From Haliclystus octoradiatus (taxonomy: Eukaryota; Cnidaria; Staurozoa; Stauromedusae; Haliclystidae): a stretch of DNA of 64,000 bases. Below, piece after piece: positions 56,222 to 64,000 of the stretch (position 1 is its first letter; the number at the start of each line of letters is the position of its first letter). The notes beneath the pieces are model-generated. The model saw only the letters and a list, made by a program, of their open reading frames with translations, did no database searches and had not been told where the DNA came from. The translations under genes were made by a program, and so were the position numbers. The stretch covers positions 26,271,732-26,335,731 of the forward strand of contig OU744449.1 in the NCBI GenBank assembly GCA_916610825.1. Reading direction: 5' to 3'.

Positions 56222-57180
56222 CCCCTGAAGTCAAATTTGATCAGTTGCCGCCCCTGCCCCTCATTTTTTTGGCGCTGCCGCCTCCGCAATCTCGTCAAGA
56301 TTGCCATCATTTGCAGACTGGGAGACTGGCATGTAATTATGCAGAAAATTTGTAAGATTTGAATAACTTTTAACGAAAATGGTATCAAATTTTACAAAGT
56401 CGGCTAGTCGGTGAGTTGGCTTTTCTCCCTCACCCGTCCAACAGAGACAGAGTAGAGTCAGTTTCAGATCAGCTAATTTATCCAGGCCTTCCAAGTCTCA
56501 CTGCTTTGCCGTGTGTCTCACGCTTTCACACTGAATCTCACGGTCTCACGGCAAAATCCAATCTTGTGAAAATGTCTTTAAATTCTTTGTAGGCCTATAA
56601 ACTCTTTGAGAATCTAATTAATGTTCAACAGGTTAATTTATACTCTGTTGGATCATTCTGTGTGTTGTTTCTAGACTAATTTCATGTTTTGTCTACATTC
56701 CATACACTACACTACAATTTCAAGGGTCAACATTCCATAGTGGAATCCATATATGTTACGCCGGATATATCCGGTGTAGAATTGAGTTGGTTTTACGCCA
56801 ATTAGGTTTCTTTGGTGTGGATATTTAATAATTTTCTATAGTTTTCAACTAAATTTGGGATTTTTGGCCGTATTCTAGAATACTGACTTGGCCTGGCGTA
56901 ATTTTGGAGTAAATATCCGGCTTTCCAAATTCAAGGATTCTACTATGGTCAACATTATCCCAAAAGTTGTCGTAATTTTTCGTTTAAAGCCATTTTGTAT
57001 CCATGACAAAGTACATCCCCTAGACCCCCTAGAATTGGGCAATTCTTTCAGGGAAGCCTCTATATTTTATCCTCAGCTTACAGAATTTCAGAAATCTCAC
57101 TATTTTTTTCAAATCTGAAGTTGGATTGGATGGAAGGTCTGATTTATCATTAATCATTATCAATGTATTTCAAATAACAG
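56222..57180. other. No gene recognised
   Basis: Contains GCCGCCCCTG-type sequence similar to that left of the retrotransposon (around 51640), and a GCCGGATATATCCGG palindrome near 56760. The open frames 56261-56494 (-) and 56888-57118 (+) match nothing known. Confidence 0.4.
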
Positions 57181-57318
57181 GATTATACTGATGCTTACCG
57201 TGGATATGAAGAAGATAGACATCTTGATATTAGTCGCCAGTTTGAGCCCATCATAGATCTTATTTTGCATCCAATGTCACTTTCTCCCAGTTCCACTTCA
57301 CTTTACCTCCACTTCTGA
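57181..57318 (+). CDS. Possible terminal exon of an unidentified gene
   Basis: After an AATAACAG acceptor, 45 codons run to TGA with a protein-like composition (DYTDAYRGYEEDRHLDISRQ at its start). AATAAA occurs near 57448. No upstream exon was found and the family is unknown. It might instead be 5' UTR of DCXR or chance. Confidence 0.25.
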   Translation, partial: DYTDAYRGYEEDRHLDISRQFEPIIDLILHPMSLSPSSTSLYLHF

Positions 57319-57566
57319 CTTTCCAACGAAATTTCTTGTTTCTCCGCCGCCCTTTATCAGATACCTCTTGTTCACGCAGAGGAAATACGAGGCACAGCAA
57401 CATTTCCACTAACTGTAGCTTGGTGAGCCTTATGTCAAAGCGCTTGTAAATAAAAAAAACTTTGTTTTTCGTATGTTTTTGGTGGTTGTATTAATTTTCT
57501 CTTGGTATTATTTCTTCCACTTCACAGGAATTAAGGTTACATTGCATTGCCTAGTGTGATTGAAAT

Positions 57567-58645
57567 ATGGAAATATCCTTTATTGGAAAGAAAGCACTCG
57601 TTACTGGTGCAGGAAAGGGTAAATTCATATACAACAAACGGCATTGCAACATTAAATATTGTAATAAATCTAATTACTTACACCCTGTGGCTGTAAGCCT
57701 AGTCTGACTGAAGGCTGTATTTATGTACAGATATAGTGTTACAGTATTTTACTATTTTACTGCGTAGGAAGTCCTTCGTCTATCTCCTTAATCTTATAGT
57801 CAATATCAGTGGGTAGGGCTAATGCTACCAAACGAATAAGCGATCACTTTTGAAATTTGCACCTTCACGGATAGGTAGCCTAGGTAGGATGCAAATGTTC
57901 GAGAATCCTGAATTTGGCAGAAATTTTTTTTGCTTTTTTGCTCTAGGAAAATACCTAGGCACTCTAATAGACAATACCCTATCTTTCGACAAACATGTCA
58001 TAGCAATTAATAAGAAAATCAATAGAAGCTTGGGCGTTTCGAAATACGTGAGACGCTTCATACCGCAAGAAGCAGCTAGAACTATTTATAACACCATTGT
58101 TTTGCCACACTTTGACTACTGCGCTGTCGTATGGGGGAACTGTAAAACCGAACATCTAGATCGCCTCCAGAGATTGCAAAACAGAGGAATGAGGACAGTG
58201 CTCCGTTGTAACTATCGCACTCGTGTCTCTGATATGCAAAGTCAACTAGATTACAGAATAACACCGCATCAACTAATGTTCACTCATAAAATTAAATTCA
58301 AACTAGCTCCTCCTTTGCTTTCCGACTTTTTCCAACTGCCGTATTCCACCAGAACAAGATCTCACGCCCACAATGACATTTACATCAAGTCGAGCCATCG
58401 TCATTCATTTCAAGACGCTGGTGCGCATAAGTGGAACGATCTACCGTCTGCAATGAAGGAAGTCCAAAGCAGGCCTACTTTCAAACGTCTCCTTGAGAAG
58501 CACTTACGTTCTTAGTATACTTTACACTTACCACTCTTTCCTGTTATTTATGCCTGTTTTTTTACTTAATGTCTGTTTTCCTGTCAACTTAGCTATGAAT
58601 CAGTCCTTTGAAAAAAAGTTTGTATAACTTAAAGGTTCTGAATAA

Positions 58646-58685
<40 letters not shown>

Positions 58686-61600
58686 GGTTGCTTAACATTT
58701 TTTATTCTTTCTGTAGAAAGGGAAAAATTCCGCCCAACTTCTAGACATTATATACTCTGTCAATGGAAGCCAATCTAGGGGGCTCTGCTAGGGCGGTACC
58801 CACAAAATATTCGTCTGTGCAAGCAAGGCTTTGAAGGATTTTTGCTTTGTGGGCTGAGAAACCGATTTTTAAATTGACGAGAGATAAATATATTGACCTC
58901 TATAGACAGGTGGCCTTTATATACAGGTTCGATTCAATGGAAAATACTATTTTAGACATTGCAAAAATGGCCACTGTAGACAGGTTGCCGCTGTATAGAG
59001 GTGACCGTTATAACAGGTTTGACTGTAGTTAGTTTAAATATCTAGGTAGGCTCTATTGTATTGGTAAGACAACTGTAATGCTGTAGCCTCATCGTAACGT
59101 ATGATTGGAGTTGAGGGCCGTTGTGGAACGAGGCTAACCTGAAACGATATGATAAATATGACAAAAGCTCTTATTATATCTTTGTTAACTCTAGGTTTAG
59201 GACGTGATATTTCTAAACTGTTAGTCAAATGTGGAGCAACTGTTTATGCGCTTACAAGAACTCAATCTGATCTTGACTCTCTAGTAAAAGAGGTGAGAAA
59301 AATAGTGTAGCCTACGTCAATATTTTTTGTTATTATTAAAATAGGTTTTTGTTTCTGTAACAGGTATAATGTTTATAGTAATAAAAGCCACCTGTAAAAC
59401 ACAGAAAATGCAGCAGATTACAGATCCTAAAATAATAAAAATCGAACATTTGTGAACCTGCATATAATAAACAAACAAACAAGCCTAGTTTAGGAGTTCA
59501 TGAACAGTTCATGAACTATGAAAAAAAACAGAATTCTCAAAGGACAAGTCTTACTTCCCACTGCTTCAAGATCAGCATAATAGGCCCACAGAAGTGAGAA
59601 TTGAACAAGTCAATATAGGCCTACAGTTTTGATTAATTAGAAAAGTTCTTTTTGCAGGCTTATAGATTACTGACTTGACCATTTTTCTAACCAAACTATT
59701 CAAAGTCTGTTATATCTACCGTTCACAGGAGCCTTTAATTATTCCAATTTGTGGTGATATCTCAGATGTTTCATCAATGCAACATCTCTTTAAAGACATC
59801 AACGACATTGAACTGTTGGTTAATAGTGCTGGTGTTGCAATTCTTGAAAGTTTTCTCAATGTATCTCAAGATTCATATAATAAGTAAGTACACATGAGAT
59901 ATGCCTTTAAGCAAATTGTTCAGCTAATGATTTATTTTAAAGTTATTTTATGGTTTATCTCAAACAACTACATGACACATACATATATAGAAAAATTAAT
60001 TATGGAATATCAATACAGACTATAACTTATAGGGTCAAAACCATGTGGAAAACAATTCAGGAGTTCATGAACAGTTCATGGATGTTAATTTGCCCCAAAT
60101 TTTCATGAACTGTTCATTTAGATCAGGAGTTTAGGAACAGTTCATGAGCAGTTCATGAAAATTGGTGCCATTTAACGTTCATGAACTGTTCATGAACTCC
60201 TGAACTGTTTTTCGCAGGGGAACCCATTTCGAATTCATAAGCATGTGTTTGTATGTGGTCCAGTTTTCCACTGTTTTCTCCGTCACTTTTCAAGCAAGAT
60301 ATTTGAGTTCTTTAGGTGTATCATTAGATTTGTTGCTTTCTGTTGTGATTTTTATTTAACATTTTCCTTCTTACCTATTTACCATTTACCTATTTCACAA
60401 TGTTCTAACTGCCCCTGCAAAAAACAGTTCTTGAGTTCATGAACAGTTCATGAACGTTAAATGGCTCCAATTTTCCTGAACTGTTCATGAACTGTTCATG
60501 AACTCCTGAACTGTTTTCACAGGGCTTTAGCCTATCTATTTTACAGCTTTCACTTTCAACATTAAATCTCATTTCAAGAACCAGACATGATAATTCAAAT
60601 TTCAAAAGTTGTCTGAAATCACGGATATCTAGATATTTGTAATTGACTTCAATATGAAAAGGCAATATCTAGAGTTCACAAGTGTGAAAATAGTCTGAAA
60701 TCCTAACTTATTTTATTTTCAATTTTTCTAACCAGGATAATGGATATTAACGTCAAAGGTCTACTTTTCATATCTCAGGTAAGTCTTGATCAATACTTTT
60801 TCAAACAGTACACAAGAAGAGGTCATTGATATTTGTAACGTTTGTTTAAACTTATGAAGTAAATGAGCTATTTTTGAGCAAGTAAAGCTGTTCTGCAATA
60901 ATTGAGCGCTATCATGGTGCCTAGAATTTTACAGGTCTGAAAATTAGTTTGCAATAAAACACAAAAATGTATGTTCCTGTCCTCAAATGATTTATTGCCC
61001 AATTATTTAGAGATTTACAAGAGATTGAACAGGGGGATTGTTTTTCTAGCTGTTTTCACACTACTGTTGTGTATGTTCGCGTGAAATTGCCCAATTGTTT
61101 TCGTGGAAGTAGGCCTACATGTTTTTCATTTTTTCACGTTTATGAACCAGTTTATGAACTGTTTTTGAATGTTAATCAAGGTTTGTCAAATGGTTCAGTC
61201 ATCTGTAATCCTAGAGGCATTTCAAAATTTTTTCTCAATGTTTTTGTTCAAGTTTCCTGTGTGAAAATTTCATGAACTGTTCATGAACTGTCCATGAACG
61301 TTGAATGGTGCCGTTTTCATGAACTATCGTGTAAAAATGTAATCAAAATGCCTGGAATTAGTTCATGAACTGTTATTATAGAACTCAGTTCATGAAAATT
61401 TGGCCATTGACTCATTAAGATATCAATTTTCTTCTGAATTTGTACTAACCTTCGAAGATCTAGAATTCCTGAATTCCTACTTTAGTCGCACCCTGATGTT
61501 CATAAACCCGCAGACAGAAATGTTGATAAGCTGTTCATTAAAAATTTCACAGAGGAAGTTTCTACTTATGTTAAAATATTTCCCTTTTTTTTTTGTCCAA

Positions 61601-63998
61601 AGATAATTGCCAAGAAAATGATAGCCAATGGCAAGGGAGGATCGATTGTTCATCTTTCTAGTCAAGCATCTCAAGTTGGATTGAAGGATCACACAGTGTA
61701 CTGTAAGTGTGCTTGAATTTGTTATTTTCCATTCTCCTGTTCATGCACATTTCCGTTGCGGATTTGTGAGAAGTTCAGAAATAATCAGAAGCAGTTCATA
61801 GAAATTTGATAAACCAGTTCATGACATGAAATTGCCCAAATTTTCTTGAATTGTTTAGTTACAATTTTTGATCTGAATGTTATGTAACTGTTTGTTAAAC
61901 GTATATTTGACAGTTAACGGATATTGCATGGAATGCTCAAAAGTTCATGAACTATTCAGAGGTCCATTTGGTGTTTGAATGGGTTTGTAGAGTTGCATGG
62001 TGGTTATGCTTGTTGAATATTTAATGAAAAAAAGTAAATAATTCCGCTTTTTGTTTTGTGTGTAAATATATAAATGTAGTGATGTCACCGAACATCACGT
62101 CCAAACTCTCTTTACTAATATTGTTGTAAATAATACTTTTATCAAAAAATGGGACACAATATATTCGGAATACGATGTTCAAGGCAAATTTTGATTGTGA
62201 AAGAGTCCATTGCGATGTGTTAAACCGCAACAATGACTTGCACGGCATTTTGTAAATTAGGCATTCAATTATACTGCAGCATTGTTTTAGAACAGAAAAC
62301 GGGTGGTTAATTTTCATTTGTTTGTAATTTAATTTAGGTGCCTCAAAGGGAGCAGTAGATCAGTTGACGAGGATTATGGCACTGGAGCTTGGACCTTACA
62401 AGGTATTGCAATGGTGTCATTGAAAGAAAAATTTGTGTTGGTTTGTGTGTATTATGTTTTGACATCATAGCTATTGCTTCCTTGCCCGGATAGATAATCT
62501 TGCAAAATCGAGATCATAGAATGAACAGAACAATTCATGTCATGGAAATGCGTCTAATTTTCCTTTTGCATTTAATTTCCTTGGAAATACATCTAATGGT
62601 GCCTTTTGCTTGACTTTATTATTATTTAACGCTCTGCTATTTACAAGCATTGAGCACTGTTCAACTGCCAATTTAATTTTTTTATTAATTTGATACATAT
62701 TATAATTTCCCTGTTATGTATTTTGAACTGCACGGATTTATCCCCTGCGAAAAACAGTTTGAAAATTCATTAACAGTTCATTAACAGCTCATTAACAGTC
62801 TGTGAATGTTAAATGGCCCCAATTTCCATGAAAAGTCCATGAACTCTGCTTAAAGTTCATGAAAAATTCATGAAAGTTGGGAGTCTTTAGCTTTCACGAA
62901 CTTTTGATGAACTGTGCACGAACTCCTGAACTGTTCGCAGGGATGTTTTTTTATGGTTTATAATTTTATATATTTTACTTATAGCTTATCATTGCCCTGG
63001 ATGATAATGAAGAAAATATTTCCAATTTGAAATTAGTTGTTTGTGCAGTCCACTGCTCTTTGTTAATTGTTGCCGATAGCTTTGCTGTACATGTACAGTA
63101 TATGTTTTGAAATATATTGTCTAGTTCTATTATGTAGACTGAGTTTTTTTAATCCTTTTCACATGCACATATCTATGTTTGTTATTCTATAGATCCGTGT
63201 GAATGCTGTTAACCCTACTGTTGTCCTAACTGATATGGGACGTCTGGCATGGGAAGACCCAGCTAAAGGTGGACCTATGTTAGATAAAATACCTCTAGGC
63301 AGATTTGCAGGTATGAATATGATGGCGTACACACAGCATGCACATTGCAGCTTAGGCATCTAGTAGGCCAGTAACTGATAGAGATTTTTAAATCAAGAAC
63401 TCATGAGTACAGTAGTATAAATCTCATGGAGACTATGTAAGGGCCTAGGTGCGGTTACACAATTTATATCGACACAGTCAGATGCAAGTTTTTGTGAAGC
63501 TTCAAACAATTCCAAAAACAATTTTCTGGCTTCAAAATATTCAGACAACTGAAAAAAAAAAACAGAAATTGAATCTTTGTTCATTATTCAGAAATTTAAC
63601 AAAGAAAAATCTACAAAATAAATTAACATAATCCACCAGCTCCGGCCCATGCTCCATACTGGCAAAGAATTCACTCCAATGTTGCTCCTGTTGGAATATG
63701 GATACTTCCGCTGCGAAAAAAAGTTCAGCAGTTCATGAACAGTTCATGAACGTTAAATGGCCCCAATTTTCATGAGCTCCTGAACTTTATTTTGCAGGGG
63801 TTCTGTTAGCTCTCAGACGCCTCCTCATATTAGGCAATCTCTAAAACCCTATATATAACCTGCTTGATATCTTGAAGGTCTATTTTTATTGCAGAAATGG
63901 AAGACGTCAGCCACGCTGTTGTGTATTTACTCAGTAATAAAAGCAAAATGATCAATGGAGTTACTTTACCAGTTGACGGTGGGTTCTTAGCAACATGA
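57567..63998 (+). CDS. DCXR: L-xylulose reductase / dicarbonyl reductase (SDR family), 8 exons, 244 aa
   Basis: DCXR is a short-chain dehydrogenase that reduces L-xylulose to xylitol and alpha-dicarbonyls with NADPH. Exons: 57567-57618, 59195-59292, 59729-59883, 60736-60778, 61603-61702, 62338-62402, 63193-63310, 63895-63998. Phases agree and the total is 735 nt, giving exactly 244 aa as in human DCXR. The cofactor loop is TGAGKGLG (13-20) and the NADPH-specifying basic residue is in [12 protein letters not shown]. The catalytic tetrad sits at the human positions: N107, S136, Y149, K153. [27 protein letters not shown] and the closing PVDGGFLAT are family signatures. NSAG replaces the usual NNA/SAG. 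Intron 1 carries a LINE end and a mariner-type MITE; introns 3, 6 and 7 carry palindromic MITEs. The stop is only 2 bases from the window end, so the 3' UTR is not visible. Confidence 0.96.
57946..58684 (+). mobile_element. 5'-truncated LINE end in DCXR intron 1
   Basis: The frame 57946-58515 encodes about 190 residues from after the RT core of an L2/CR1-like polyprotein: [43 protein letters not shown] and [11 protein letters not shown] before the stop. After AATAAATGATGATG it ends in a (GAT)n tail at 58647-58684. The frame is open, so the insertion is fairly young, but it lacks the catalytic part. Confidence 0.8.
58880..59025 (+). mobile_element. Tc1/mariner-like MITE, 5' end lost, DCXR intron 1
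   Basis: TATATACAGGTTCGATTCAA to CAGGTTTGACTG, followed by TA. The first ~35 bp are missing. Lies 169 bp before exon 2. Confidence 0.65.
60043..60220. mobile_element. GTTCATGAAC palindromic MITE, DCXR intron 3 (first copy)
   Basis: 178 bp with both arms; left tip degraded to GTGGAAAACAATTCAGG, right tip TTTTTCGCAGGGG intact. Confidence 0.82.
60412..60524. mobile_element. GTTCATGAAC palindromic MITE, DCXR intron 3 (second copy)
   Basis: 113 bp, CCCCTGCAAAAAACAG to CTGTTTTCACAGGG, with cleanly preserved arms; probably one of the youngest copies. Confidence 0.85.
61190..61497. mobile_element. Worn hAT-like MITE with a GTTCATGAAC element inside
   Basis: The outer ends (CTGTAATCCTAGAGGC at 61202 and TTTAGTCGCACCCTG at 61481) belong to the CAGGGTCCGAC family. 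Between them, 61268-61410 consists of GTTCATGAAC units. Suggests insertion of one family into the other; DCXR intron 4. Confidence 0.5.
62742..62942. mobile_element. GTTCATGAAC palindromic MITE, DCXR intron 6
   Basis: 201 bp, CCCCTGCGAAAAACAG to CTGTTCGCAGGG, AT on both flanks. Many units read CATTAACAG instead of CATGAACAG. Confidence 0.8.
63708..63800. mobile_element. GTTCATGAAC palindromic MITE, DCXR intron 7
   Basis: 93 bp short form, CCGCTGCGAAAAAAAG to TTTTGCAGGGG, TT on both flanks. Ends 94 bp before the last exon. Confidence 0.85.
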
Positions 63999-64000
63999 AA

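Overview
The window reads as animal (metazoan) nuclear DNA: AT-rich, with spliced genes whose introns are nearly all GT-AG, and with dense small transposable elements. A motile-cilium gene (CFAP52), PARN, a mitoribosomal protein and a fibrinogen-domain gene point to an invertebrate, possibly a deuterostome such as a tunicate. The sequence alone does not settle the species. No bacterial, CRISPR or organellar features were seen.

Layout. 1-2620: mostly unassigned DNA with a 3' SINE piece and a 170-bp TGTA microsatellite. 2621-4218: the C-terminal half of a fibrinogen-related domain gene (+), with a decayed Ty3-type relic in its intron and a four-copy ~119-bp minisatellite after the stop. 5018-5393: a tRNA-derived SINE with target-site duplication. 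7569-8218: a compact intronless gene (+) for an unrecognised 136-aa one-helix membrane protein, with its own TATA box and poly(A) signal. 9477-29395: the 22-exon PARN gene (-), 635 aa. 29596-40302: the 15-exon CFAP52/WDR16 gene (+), 614 aa, divergent from PARN with only 200 bp between the two start codons and a good X-box match in between. 41262-42122: a 5'-truncated LINE (-). 43049-50564: MRPS7 (-), about 200 aa, whose last intron carries a 0.75-kb Harbinger-like element and a 2.3-kb foldback element. 51743-56221: an apparently intact Ty3/gypsy retrotransposon (-) with identical 205-bp LTRs. 57567-63998: the 8-exon DCXR gene (+, L-xylulose reductase), 244 aa, with a LINE 3' end in intron 1.

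The four conserved genes were assembled by hand from splice sites. In each case the exon phases agree, the total coding length is divisible by three, and the protein is close to the length of its human counterpart (MRPS7 is shorter at its N-terminus). PARN (RNA deadenylation), MRPS7 (mitochondrial translation) and DCXR (carbonyl/xylulose reduction) are housekeeping genes. CFAP52 is ciliary. They do not form a pathway.

The most distinctive feature is a palindromic MITE family built from GTTCATGAAC units and ending in CCCCTGCG...CGCAGGGG. About 25 recognisable copies lie almost entirely inside introns of the four genes. A nested copy exposes its insertion site, and its termini look like 3' splice acceptors on both strands. 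At least five other short-element families are present: hAT-like with 8-bp duplications, Tc1/mariner-like with TA, Harbinger-like with TTA/TAA, a TTAA foldback, and tRNA SINEs.
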